A stretch of 64,000 nucleotides of DNA from Micromonospora lutea (GTDB lineage: Bacteria; Actinomycetota; Actinomycetes; Mycobacteriales; Micromonosporaceae), in the NCBI RefSeq assembly GCF_016863535.1, contig NZ_BOPB01000003.1:62001-126000 (forward strand), written 5' to 3'. A model generated the notes under the pieces. The model worked only from the letters and a program-made list of their open reading frames with translations. It searched no databases and had not been told where the DNA came from. Position numbers and translations under genes: made by a program. Shown here one piece after another: positions 37,901-46,100 of the stretch. Position 1 is the stretch's first letter. Every line of letters starts with the position of its first letter.

Positions 37901-38636
37901 GCCCCGGGCCGGCGCCGGGCACCGTCGGGTCGACAGGCAGGAAGAGGTCGCCGGCCGGGCCGGCGGGTAGCTGGTTGATGAATTTGATGCGTACCGGCCG
38001 ACCGCGTCGGGCCAGTACGACCGGACCGAGGTGCCAGGGTCGCGGTGGCGGGGCGATCGTGTTGTGTCCGTCCTGGTCGGTGCCCAGATTCAGTTGGCGG
38101 TAGCCGCGCAGCCGGGTCGGCGGCAGATCCCGGTGCAGCCGCTGGGCGTACTCCTGCAGCCCGATCTCGTAGTAGTCGCAGCCGGGGTGGGTGATCGTGT
38201 CGGGTACGGCCACCGGCAGGTGGGCACCGAGCGGGGTACGTCCCATCGGGCCGAGGCCGGGCAGCGGGTCGACGAACTTGCGCAGCCCGGTGCCGGTCAT
38301 CACCTGCCCGTCCTCGTCGTGGGCGGGCAGTGGACTGTAGGCGTGGTTCGGCACCGGACCGAAGCAGCGGGGCGTCGCCGTCGGATCGAGACTGGTCGGC
38401 GTCGGGTACGGCGACGGCCCGGCTGCTGGACGCGGCGGCGCGGATGGTGTCCGCGCTGGGGTGGCCGGGGCGGTGTCGTCCGGCCCGGCGGGAATGTCGC
38501 GATCAGGGTGGGCCGGGGTGGCGTTCTCCGCGTCCGGACCGGTTCGGGTGGCGGGGACGGCGCTCGGCGGGCCCGGCTGGTCGGTGCGGGCGGCGCGGTC
38601 CAGCCAGGTCGACCGGAGTCTGCGGAACACGGCCAT
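34902..38636 (-). CDS. Giant multicopper-oxidase-like protein with three C-terminal FN3 domains, copper sites degenerate
   Basis: A 1244-residue protein. Residues about 85-940 follow the multicopper oxidase plan (KFVDPLPGLGPMGRTPL, HLCGASTGW at 261-269, WFHDNTVGLSRLTVYSG from 322, LHRWRILNACADRWLNLQLY, a C-terminal YRWGSAAAGHRDQGMSRP near 930). The copper motifs are changed: HLHG to HLCG, HDH to HDN, the HPxHxH segment to HPVRFD, and the final HCH to RWG, so the type-1 Cys is a Trp. Three fibronectin-III domains follow (about 950-1244). No signal peptide is visible. The ATG at 38636 has GGGAG 4 nt upstream. It is probably not an oxidase; a structural or binding role is likely. Confidence 0.8.
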   Translation of the reverse strand: MAVFRRLRSTWLDRAARTDQPGPPSAVPATRTGPDAENATPAHPDRDIPAGPDDTAPATPARTPSAPPRPAAGPSPYPTPTSLDPTATPRCFGPVPNHAYSPLPAHDEDGQVMTGTGLRKFVDPLPGLGPMGRTPLGAHLPVAVPDTITHPGCDYYEIGLQEYAQRLHRDLPPTRLRGYRQLNLGTDQDGHNTIAPPPRPWHLGPVVLARRGRPVRIKFINQLPAGPAGDLFLPVDPTVPGAGPGPLDGPAPYPQNRAVLHLCGASTGWISAGTPWQWITPAGEITPYPDGAGLAHVPDMAHPGQGATTLYYPNDQSGRLLWFHDNTVGLSRLTVYSGQLALYLLTDDVQERLIADGTLPAEQLPLVFEDKTFVPDDAQLAAQDPTWDRDRWGARGSLWHPHVYQSRQNPYRHDGINPTGRWDYGPWSRTAVPVGPEAPAAVVPNPHHDPVTDPDEPPETPGVPSPSAVPTAYGDTILVNGAAYPYLEVQPKLHRWRILNACADRWLNLQLYRAASDAPMWTPEGRLADAAAGEVPMVDAVRAPDRPAEWPTDGRSSGVPNPAAAGPRMIQIGNEGGLLPAPVIVANRPIGYRYDRRDPTVLNVDGHALLLAPGERADVLVDLATVAPGTTLILYNDCPAPLPCFDPRYDHHSGGPDRTTEGGAPPTVPGYGPNTRTLVQLRVTGTGTGAAPYDLDRLRDRLPGAYAASQRPPVVPQPAYDPCFGTASAATRTPLHATTVEFTPPGGAPVSLPLIVKSVGQVFEPDFGRLTGRLGVAHPHGGPRGDATLPLGPTEPATEVVYASDPALAVGTPGDGSQLWRVRGWGRQSHPVRFDGLDVQVVGRVGRDGAIRPPHPGELGWKQVVRVDPGEDVLLALRPEAPPLPFKIGDSVRLLDPARPAGVRLDSTSISPIDGRPATVVNQLVNLGWEYRWGSAAAGHRDQGMSRPLVVRVSPRAPTGLTAAPVPGSATALPAITLAWTGNGSRSPATSHLLQRATDATFTNGLTPITVAATATRYTDATVTPGVTYHYRIRAENAASCSTWSNSVPASVQLTAPAKLTASIPPAAPLRIALRWVNRSFATGIDVQRATNPTFTSGPGTTAISVGDNHLDSAVAPDTTYYYRVRTTYLGAASPWSTVATVTTPPAPGTPTAVSVAATVPGPDTATVVLSWSASTPTGPGTGFTVERALDPAFTRDLATFTVTGRGFTNTGLARGVTYHYRVRSFNVVGASAYTGPIPVTIPP

Positions 38637-38977
38637 GGCTCTCCCGGTGATCGGGGCGCGGCGGCCACCACCCCGACGTGGCGGCGCGGACGCGCGTGCT
38701 GACGTTCCGTGAGCCCTCAACCGCAGCATGCGACGGAAGTGGGCCGGTTAGGAAGTCCCCTTTCGTGCGAATCTGTCGAGCTGCCGGCGTGTCGTCGCCG
38801 CCACTCCGCGTCACTCGTATGACCGGCCGCCAACCAGCTCCGACCTGCCCGGACCACCCCGTGGAAGATGCGCGGAGCGACCCTGACCGTCGCGTGGAAG
38901 ATGCACGGGAGAGGGCCTGACCGCCGCGTGGAAGATGCGCGGTGGCGGGGAGGCCGTGGGTGTCCGCTGCGCGAGGG
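38637..38977. other. 341-nt interval with a short direct-repeat block
   Basis: No gene is supported. The left part should hold the promoter of the minus-strand oxidase-like gene. The right part (38861-38950) carries the imperfect repeats listed separately. Confidence 0.5.
38861..38950. repeat. Three imperfect 33/34-bp direct repeats
   Basis: GTGGAAGATGCRCGG starts at 38861, 38894 and 38928, with related sequence including CCTGACCG filling the first two units. The third unit is truncated at the end of the nei2 gene region. Confidence 0.85.
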
Positions 38978-39781
38978 TCAGGCCGGGTTGCCCGGCTGGC
39001 AGGCGGGGCACCAGTAGGTGACCCGTTCGCCCAGTTCCTCCTTGCGGACGGGGGTGCCGCAGCGCCGGCACGGCTGTGCCCGTCGACCGTAGACGTAGCT
39101 GGTCCGGCCGCGCCCCAGCGAACCGGTGGTGCTCTGCGTCCAGCGTCCCCGGTTGGCGGCCAGCAACTTCTGCGCCAGGGTCACCAGGCCGATGAGGTCG
39201 GGCACCTCTCGGACCGGCGTGCGGGGGTGGACGCCGCGGAGGAACAGCACCTCGCACTTGTAGAGGTTGCCGACGCCGGCCAGGATGCGCTGGTCGAGCA
39301 GGGCCACCCCGATCGGGGTGTCCGGGTGGGCGGCGAGTCGAACGACCGCCTCGGCCGGGTCCCAGTCGGTGCCGAGCAGGTCAGGGCCGAGGTGACCGAC
39401 GAGGCGCGTCTCGTCGGCGGTGGGCACCAGCGCCACCTCGTGCAGGTGGTAGCCGACGGCGGTCGCGACCGGCGCGCGGAGGATCACCCGGATCAGATGT
39501 GCCGGCCGGGCCGTCCACCGCTGACCGGGGGCGTACGCCCGCCAGGTGCCGTCCATCCGCAGGTGCGAGTGCAGTGTCCAGCGCGACTCGCCGGTGCCCG
39601 CGGGAGCGTCCAGCCGGAGCAGCAGGTGTTTGCCCCGGCTCGCGCTGTCGCGCACCGCCCAGCCGGAGAGGTCGGTGGTGGCCAGCGAGGGCACCCGGAA
39701 GTCGCTGCCGGTCAGTCGGGTGCCGACCAGCGCGCGTTCCAGGACGCGGGCGGTGTTCCACACGGTGTCACCTTCGGGCAC
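38978..39781 (-). CDS. Fpg/Nei-family DNA glycosylase (Nei2, endonuclease VIII-like)
   Basis: A 267-residue bifunctional DNA glycosylase/AP lyase for oxidised bases. The start GTG at 39781 gives a protein beginning (M)PEGDTVWNTARVL, where Pro2 is the catalytic nucleophile and Glu3 the proton donor. GKHLLLRL holds the conserved Lys of the beta-turn, GVGNLYKCEVLFL is the helix-two-turn-helix, and the C-terminal zinc finger is CRRCGTPVRKEE...WCPAC. Actinobacteria usually have two Nei paralogues; the PEGDTV opening fits Nei2. The frame upstream of the GTG is ignored because Pro must be residue 2. Confidence 0.93.
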   Translation of the reverse strand: MPEGDTVWNTARVLERALVGTRLTGSDFRVPSLATTDLSGWAVRDSASRGKHLLLRLDAPAGTGESRWTLHSHLRMDGTWRAYAPGQRWTARPAHLIRVILRAPVATAVGYHLHEVALVPTADETRLVGHLGPDLLGTDWDPAEAVVRLAAHPDTPIGVALLDQRILAGVGNLYKCEVLFLRGVHPRTPVREVPDLIGLVTLAQKLLAANRGRWTQSTTGSLGRGRTSYVYGRRAQPCRRCGTPVRKEELGERVTYWCPACQPGNPA

Positions 39782-39891
39782 GCGCCTATTCTCCCTCACC
39801 CGAGCGCAATTCACATGTATCGCTATTTGTAGGACGCTTCTCTTCGATCTACAGATATAGGCACTATCGGGGAGATCTGAGGAGAATGCTG

Positions 39892-41094
39892 ATGAAACAT
39901 CCTCGTAATGCCGTCCTGGCTGTCGTTCTGGCCACCGTCCTCGTCATCGCCCTTCATCCGAACTCCGCCTCCTCGGCCGCACGGGCCGACCGATGGAACG
40001 CCGACCTGTCGGTCGTCGATGCCGACGACGTCAACGTGCGACACACCCGCGTGGGCCTGCGACTGGCCGACGCTCGGCCGCCCGGCGTACCGGCCCGGCG
40101 TAGTGCGGTCGCCGAGGGCATGCTGGTGATCGCACCGCGTACCCTCAGCCGCCCGGCCAGCCGGATCCGCGCCGAGGTCACCACCGTCGCCCGACCCGGT
40201 GCCACCGCGACCGTCCAGGTCCGCGGCTGGCGGACGACCGGCTGGACCGAGTGGCGCGACGCCTTGCCGGCAGCCGTCTTCGACCAGCCGGTTCGCCGGG
40301 TACAGGCCCGGGTGGTGCTCACCGGCAGCCGCTCCGGTGCCAGCGCCGTGGTCCGCGCCGTCCGGTTCGCCGCCGACACCGTCGCCTCGACCACTGCCGC
40401 CACCCCCGGCCTGACCTACCGGGTGTTCGCGACCCGGATCGGACTGGTCGGCGAGGTGACCGCCAACGGGCACACGGTCCGTGTCCGGGACCATTTCGTG
40501 GCGTTGCCCTCTCGCCGAGGGCTGTCCCCGCGCAACTCCGGCGACTACACCGTGCGGGTCTGCACCGTCACCGGCAGCCGTTGCGAGTACGCCCCGGTCT
40601 GGGACGTCGGCCCGTGGAACACCCGCGACGACTACTGGAACATCAGCGGAGTACGGGAGAACTGGAAGGCCCTGCCGCAGGGCAGGCCGCAGGCGCAGGC
40701 CGCCTACCAGGACGGCTACAACGGCGGACGGGACCAGTTCGGTCGGGTGGTGCTCAATCCGGCGGGAATCGACCTGGCCGACGGGACGTTCTGGGACGGG
40801 TTGCAGTTGACCACGAACGCCTGGGTCGACGTGGCGTACCTGTGGACCGGCACCGGCTCACGTGGCGTGGTCGGTGACGGGCCGCTGGTCGTGCGGGCCG
40901 GCCCGGGCACCGGTTACCAGTCCCGGGGTCTCGCCGCCCAGTACGCCAACGTGCCGATCCAGTGTTACGTGACCGGGCAGACGATCGTCGGGCCCTACCG
41001 CACCACCAACCGGTGGAACCGCCTGGCCAGCGGGCAGTTCGTCAGTCACGCGTACATCTCGACGGTCTGGGGTGAGTCGGTGCCGGTCTGCTGA
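39892..41094 (+). CDS. Secreted protein with C-terminal SH3-like domain
   Basis: A 400-residue exported protein. Signal peptide: residues 1-30 (KHPRNAVLAVVLATVLVIAL, cleavage likely after SSAARA). A middle region (about 60-185) is beta-rich, and a conserved block YTVRVCTVTGSRCEYAPVWD and NISGVRENWKALPQG follows. The last about 80 residues look like a bacterial SH3 domain (VVRAGPGTGYQSRGLAAQYA). It probably binds cell wall. GAGGAG at 39879-39884 suits the ATG at 39892 (7 nt) better than the ATG at 39886. No catalytic motif recognised. Confidence 0.85.
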   Translation: MKHPRNAVLAVVLATVLVIALHPNSASSAARADRWNADLSVVDADDVNVRHTRVGLRLADARPPGVPARRSAVAEGMLVIAPRTLSRPASRIRAEVTTVARPGATATVQVRGWRTTGWTEWRDALPAAVFDQPVRRVQARVVLTGSRSGASAVVRAVRFAADTVASTTAATPGLTYRVFATRIGLVGEVTANGHTVRVRDHFVALPSRRGLSPRNSGDYTVRVCTVTGSRCEYAPVWDVGPWNTRDDYWNISGVRENWKALPQGRPQAQAAYQDGYNGGRDQFGRVVLNPAGIDLADGTFWDGLQLTTNAWVDVAYLWTGTGSRGVVGDGPLVVRAGPGTGYQSRGLAAQYANVPIQCYVTGQTIVGPYRTTNRWNRLASGQFVSHAYISTVWGESVPVC

Positions 41095-41106
41095 GACCGG
41101 CACCCC

Positions 41107-41142
41107 GAGCCGGGTCGGCGTCCTCCCAGGCCGGCCCGGCTC
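41107..41142. terminator. Bidirectional hairpin
   Basis: GAGCCGGGTCGGC (41107-41119) pairs with 41130-41142 with one G:T wobble, around a 10-nt loop, between convergent genes. Confidence 0.75.
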
Positions 41143-41149
41143 GCCCGGC

Positions 41150-41422
41150 TCAGGGCATCTCCTCCGGTCTCGGTGCCCGCACCAACTCCTGGTACCGAGG
41201 GTGGCAGGCGCCGTAGACGGCGAAGTTGAGGCGGGCGTGCGACAGGCTCAGGTCCCCGTTCGCCTCGCCGCGGACGACGTCCGCGTCGGCATCGGACTGA
41301 CCGTCATCCGTCCAGAAACAGACCGGGCAGGTGCCGCCGCCGGTCCGGTAAGCGCAGCAGGGACAAGCGGCGGGAACCCAGCGATCATCCACCTCGACAG
41401 CTTTCCACAGTAGACGCCTCAT
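41150..41422 (-). CDS. CPCC family cysteine-rich protein
   Basis: A 90-residue protein with CPCCAYRTGGGTCPVCFW at residues 20-37, the CPCC-domain signature (probably a zinc ribbon), followed by SDADADVVRGEANGDLSLSH and a short conserved tail PRYQELVRAPRPEE. Function of the family unknown. Its ATG overlaps the stop of the SAM hydrolase gene by 4 nt (ATGA), so it is translated by coupling. Confidence 0.9.
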   Translation of the reverse strand: MRRLLWKAVEVDDRWVPAACPCCAYRTGGGTCPVCFWTDDGQSDADADVVRGEANGDLSLSHARLNFAVYGACHPRYQELVRAPRPEEMP

Positions 41423-42330
41423 GCCTGTTGTCCGGGAGCGTCCCCCACGACGCCGGAACCCCGGACCCGCAGCAGCGTACCCGGGGCCACCGCGAGCAGT
41501 TCGGCGGCGTGTCCACCGTTGACGGAGAGAGCGACCCGCCCGGCCGAGTCGGCATGCGCCACCAGGGCACCCACCGGAGCGTCGCCGAACGTACGTCCGT
41601 GCACCACCTCCCGTTCCCACCCGCCCCCATCCCTCGGGCCGCTCTCAGCGGCCAGGCCGCACGCCGTCCGGTCGCCGGTCTCCGGGCTCACCCGGACCCG
41701 CGCGGGCAGCGGATCCAGCAACTCCGCCGGGGCGGCCAACTGGACGTTGCCGAAGTGGTCCACCGTCAGCACCTCGGCCACGAACCCGTCCGGCAGCCGG
41801 CGGACCAGCGGTGCCGGCAGCCGCACCAGCGACTCCGGATCGATCGCCGGGCCGGCCTCGACCAGCGGTGCGCCGAGGGCCAGGCGGGCCGCGACCGGTG
41901 CGAAGACGTCCCGCCCGTGGAAGGTGGCCGACACCCGTGGCGCCAGCCACCGTGGGTTGGTCAGCTCCACCGCCCCGGTCAACCCGCCGAGTGCCTCGGC
42001 GGCGTCCAACAGCAGGCCGTTGTCGGGGCCCACCAACGTTCCCGCAGGGGTGCTCAGCGCGACACCCCGACGGTTCGTGCCGACCCCCGGGTCGACCACC
42101 GCCACATGCACCCCCGGCGGCAGGTAGGGCACGGTCTGGGCCAGCACCGCACCGCCTCGCCGGACGTCACCCGGCGGGACCAGGTGCGTCACGTCGATGA
42201 TCCGCAGTGCGGGCCCGAGACGGGTGATCACCCCGTGGCAGGCCGCCACGAAACCGTCGGCGAGGCCGTAGTCGGTGGTCAGCGAGACGATCCCGGGTGC
42301 CTGCGACTCGCGGGCGATACTGCTGGTCAC
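41419..42330 (-). CDS. S-adenosylmethionine hydrolase (DUF62 / SAM hydroxide adenosyltransferase)
   Basis: A 303-residue protein of the fluorinase/DUF62 fold. Family motifs are SLTTDYGLADGFVAACHGVI, VVDPGVGTNRRGVAL, LVGPDNGLLL and the C-terminal FGNVQLA. Such enzymes hydrolyse SAM to adenosine and methionine, using hydroxide in place of halide; the fluorinase-specific halide loop is not evident. The GTG at 42330 follows a -10-like TACGAT (42339-42344, minus strand) by 8 nt, suggesting a leaderless mRNA. It is divergent from the lipoprotein gene. Confidence 0.92.
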   Translation of the reverse strand: MTSSIARESQAPGIVSLTTDYGLADGFVAACHGVITRLGPALRIIDVTHLVPPGDVRRGGAVLAQTVPYLPPGVHVAVVDPGVGTNRRGVALSTPAGTLVGPDNGLLLDAAEALGGLTGAVELTNPRWLAPRVSATFHGRDVFAPVAARLALGAPLVEAGPAIDPESLVRLPAPLVRRLPDGFVAEVLTVDHFGNVQLAAPAELLDPLPARVRVSPETGDRTACGLAAESGPRDGGGWEREVVHGRTFGDAPVGALVAHADSAGRVALSVNGGHAAELLAVAPGTLLRVRGSGVVGDAPGQQA

Positions 42331-42517
42331 GGCACCGGATCGTACGCCCGCTCGCGTCGCTCCGGGGAATCACGGCGTCGGCGGCGGGGGCAGGGCCGGT
42401 GCTCGTCACTGCTGCCGGCGTCGCGATCCGGTCGGCGTCCACTGTGCCGGATAGTCGACAGCACGGCTGACCGACCGGCCACTGCCTGCGACCGCCCCGG
42501 TTGGGCAGACTGCCGGG

Positions 42518-43141
42518 GTGAGCCACCGGATTCTGCCAGCCGTTGTCCTGCTCGTGGTCACGGTCGTCCTGACCGCCTGTGGCGCGGACCCGGAGGGGTC
42601 GCCCGCCGCCGCTCCGACACCGACGGTCGTCGTGCCGTCGGTCGACCCGTCCGCACCGAGCGCGCCGGACCCCGTGCCATCGCCCACCGGCGAGGTAGGT
42701 CTCGTCGCCCCGAGCAGTGCCGCAGCCGTCCCGAGCAGCGCCGCGGCACGGCCCACGCCAGCCGGTCCGGACGCCGGCGGCACCACCGAGCGGCGGCCGT
42801 CGAGCCCGCCACCGGTGGTGCTGCCACCGCGCCAGGCGGACGCACCGACCGGCCGGGAGGTCGTGGCGGCATTCCGGAAAGCCGGGCTCAAAGCGGCCAA
42901 CGCCCGCGACCGCTCAGTCGACTGTGGACCGGACGGGTTGGGGCTGGGCTGCTCGGAAATCGTCGTGACCGACAACGTGGCCGTCTACGTCTTTCCCGAC
43001 GAGAGCAGCGCCGGTGACCTGGCCGAGCGGTGGAGCGGAGCCGCCTATCGCAGCGGCACCGTGGTACTCAACTACCTTGAGGGGCCGACCCCGCCCGCCG
43101 ACCGTCCTCGCTACGCGAAGGTCCTCGACGCCCTCCGCTGA
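42518..43141 (+). CDS. Lipoprotein, unknown function
   Basis: A 207-residue protein with a lipoprotein signal peptide (SHRILPAVVLLVVTVVLTAC, lipidated Cys21). A Pro/Ser/Ala-rich linker spans about residues 25-108. The C-terminal about 95 residues form a small globular domain with two Cys (VDCGPDGLGLGCSE) that could make a disulfide, and VAVYVFPDESSAGDLAERW. No enzyme family recognised. The GTG at 42518 follows CAGACT by 6 nt. It is convergent with the helicase gene, 23 nt away. Confidence 0.82.
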   Translation: MSHRILPAVVLLVVTVVLTACGADPEGSPAAAPTPTVVVPSVDPSAPSAPDPVPSPTGEVGLVAPSSAAAVPSSAAARPTPAGPDAGGTTERRPSSPPPVVLPPRQADAPTGREVVAAFRKAGLKAANARDRSVDCGPDGLGLGCSEIVVTDNVAVYVFPDESSAGDLAERWSGAAYRSGTVVLNYLEGPTPPADRPRYAKVLDALR

Positions 43142-43164
43142 GCGGAAGGTGTTGCCGGGAGCGC

Positions 43165-46100
43165 TCAGGCGCGCAGCCGGAGACCGCGAGGGGTGGTACG
43201 GAAGCCGGCGGCGGTCAGCGCGTCGCGCAGCGGTGACGAGCGCACGGACTCGCCGTCGGCGCGTTCCACCGAGATCGGACCCAACGCGCCGGAGTGGACG
43301 GCGTCGGCCAGCGCCTTGCCGGCCGCGCCCAGCGCGTCGGCGTCGTCGGTGAAGGAGAGCAGGGTCCGCCCACCCCGCTCCACGTAGAGCGCCAACTCGC
43401 CTTCGACCAGCACCACCAGCGCACCGGCCTTGCGGCCCGCCCGGTGCCCGGTGACCGGCGGCGACGTCGCGTCGCCGGAGTCGATGGCGCGATCCGGCCA
43501 GGGCAGCGCCGCGCCGTACGGGTTGGCGGGATCGGTGGCCGCCAGCACCACCGAGGACCCACCCGGTCGCCGGACACCGTCGAGCGGCTCGGCACCGGCG
43601 CGGATCCGGTCCACCGCGCCGGGGACCGCGAACTGCGCCGCGCCGAGCCCGTCGACGAAGTATCCCCGCCGGGCCGCGCCGCGCTCCTCCATCGCGGCGA
43701 GCACCGGATAGACGGCGGCGAAACCTCCCGCCACCTGCTCGGCGACGACCGCGCCCCGGGTCAGCACGCCGTGCCGTTCCAGCAGGACGTCGGCGAGCGC
43801 GGCGGCGCGTCGGGTCGGGTCGGTGTCCCGCGCCGGCAGCCGCGACCAGCGCCCAGCCACCGTCGGCGGCCCACCGCGACTCGGCAGCGCCACCCGTCCC
43901 GGACGTCGGTATCGACTCCGGGCGGCGGCCGGTCGGGCGCGATGCGCGCCGCCGCCGCCGAGGAGCGCCCGCAACGGTGCCAGGGTGTCGTTGGTGAGTT
44001 GACCGGCCCAGACCAGGTCCCAGATGACAGCGGTCAGCTCGGCGTCGTCGGTGGCGCCGACCCGGTCGGCCAGTGGCCGGAAGAACATCGCCTGCCCGTC
44101 GTCGAGCGCGTCCAGCACGGCGTCGTGCAGGGGCGTCCGCGCGAGCGTCTCATCCGGTGGCGGGAGCAGCAGCGGAGCCGAGTCGGCGTACGCCAGGCTG
44201 ACCCAGCCGTCCCCACCGGAGATCGGCCCCGCGCCGGCCCAGAGCACCTCGCCGCTGGCGCACAGCTCGTCCAACTGCGCGGGGGAGTAGTCGGCGACCC
44301 GGGCGGGCAGCACCAGCCGTTCCAGCGCCGACGCGGGCACCGAGGCGCCCTGCAACTGCTCGATCGTCGCCGCCACCGCCTCGACCCCGCGAGCCGAGGA
44401 ACCCACCTGCTGCCAGCGGGGCAGGAAGGTGGCCAGGGCGCGCGGCGGCACCGGTTCGATCTCCCGGCGCAGCGCGGCGAGGGAACGGCGACGCAGCAGG
44501 CGCAGCACCTCGACGTCACACCACTGGGTGCCGGCGGTGTCCGGGGTGAACTCGCCGGAAACCACCCGGCCGGTGGCGGCCAGCCGCCGCAACGCCTGCT
44601 CGACCACGAAGACCCCGAGCCCGAACCGGGCCGCGCAGCCGGCGGCGGTGAAGGGGGCGTGGGTGCGGGCGTACCGGGCCACCAGGTCGCCGAGCGGGTC
44701 GGCGACCGGTTCGAGGTACGCCTCGGCGACGCCGACCGGTAGGGCCACGCCAAGGGCGTCACGCAGCCGAGCGGCGTCCTCGACACCGACCCAGCGTTCC
44801 TGCCCGGCGATGCGGACCGGCAGCACCCGCCGTGCGGCGGCCAGGTCGGTCAGCCACGCCTCCGATGCCCCGCGCTCGGCCAGCTCAGCGGTGCTCAGGT
44901 CACCGAGCTGCCGAAGCAGCTCGATGACATCCTCGGCGTCGCGGGTGCGGCGTTGCGGCGTGAGCCAGCGCAGCTGCCGCTCGGTCTCGGCGAGCACCGC
45001 CGGGTCGAGCAACTCGCGCAGGTCGACCCGGCCCAGCAGCTCACCGAGCAGGGCCGAATCCAGGGTGAGGGCCGCGGCCCGACGTTCCGCGAGCGGGGCG
45101 TCACCCTCGTAGAGGAAGGCACCGACGTAACCGAAGAGCAGCGAGCGGGCGAACGGCGACGGTCGGGCGCTCTCCACCTCGACCAGGCGCACCCGGCGGC
45201 CGGCCAGGTCACGCATCACCTCGGTCAGGGCGGGCAGGTCGAAGACGTCCTGCAGGCATTCCCGGGCCGCTTCCAGGGTGACCGGGAAGTCGGCGTACTC
45301 GCGGGCGACGTCGAGGAGCTGGGCGGCGCGTTGCCGTTGTTGCCAGAGCGGCTGGCGGCGGCGCGGATCCCGGCGGGGCAGCAGCAGCGACCGGGCGGCG
45401 CACTCCCGGAACCGGGCGGCGAACAGCGCCGAGGTGCCGACCGACTCCTCCACCACCTGGGCGATCTCCTCCGGATCGAAGGTCACCACCTCGGGGCCGG
45501 GCGGGGTGTCGGCGGTGTCCGGCAGCCGGATCACGATTCCGTCGTCGGCGGGCATCACCTGCGCGTCGACCCCGTAGCGTTCGGTGAGCCGGCGGCCGAT
45601 GGCCAGTGCCCAGGGTGCGTTGACCCGGGCACCCAAGACGCTGTGCACGGCCAGTCGCCAGTCACCCAACTCGTCGCGGAAGCGTTCGACGACCACCGTC
45701 CGGTCGTCGGGCAGGGCCCGGGTCGCCGCCCGCTGCTCGTGCAGGTAGGTCAGGAGGTTTCCGGCGGCCCAGTCGTCCAACCCGGTGGCCCGCAGCGTGG
45801 CCGTGGCCTCCCCGGCGTCCTGTCGGAGCAGGGCCCGCAACCGGGCACCGATCGCCCGGCCCAGCTCCACCGGCCGGCCCGGCTGGTCGCCCTTCCAGAA
45901 CGGCATCTTCGCCGCCTGCCCGGGAGCGGGGGAGACCAGCACCCGGTCGGGCGTGATCTCCTCGATCCGCCAGGATGAGGAACCGAGCAGGAAGACGTCA
46001 CCGACCCGGGACTCGTAGACCATCTCCTCGTCCAGCTCGCCGACCCGGGCGGCCCGTTCCGCGCCGGCCAGGAAGACGCCGAACAGGCCCCGGTCGGGGA

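Noticed and set aside
39782..39814. Upstream ATG for the Nei2 gene at 39814
   Set aside because: Catalysis needs Pro as residue 2 after Met; only the GTG at 39781 gives this.
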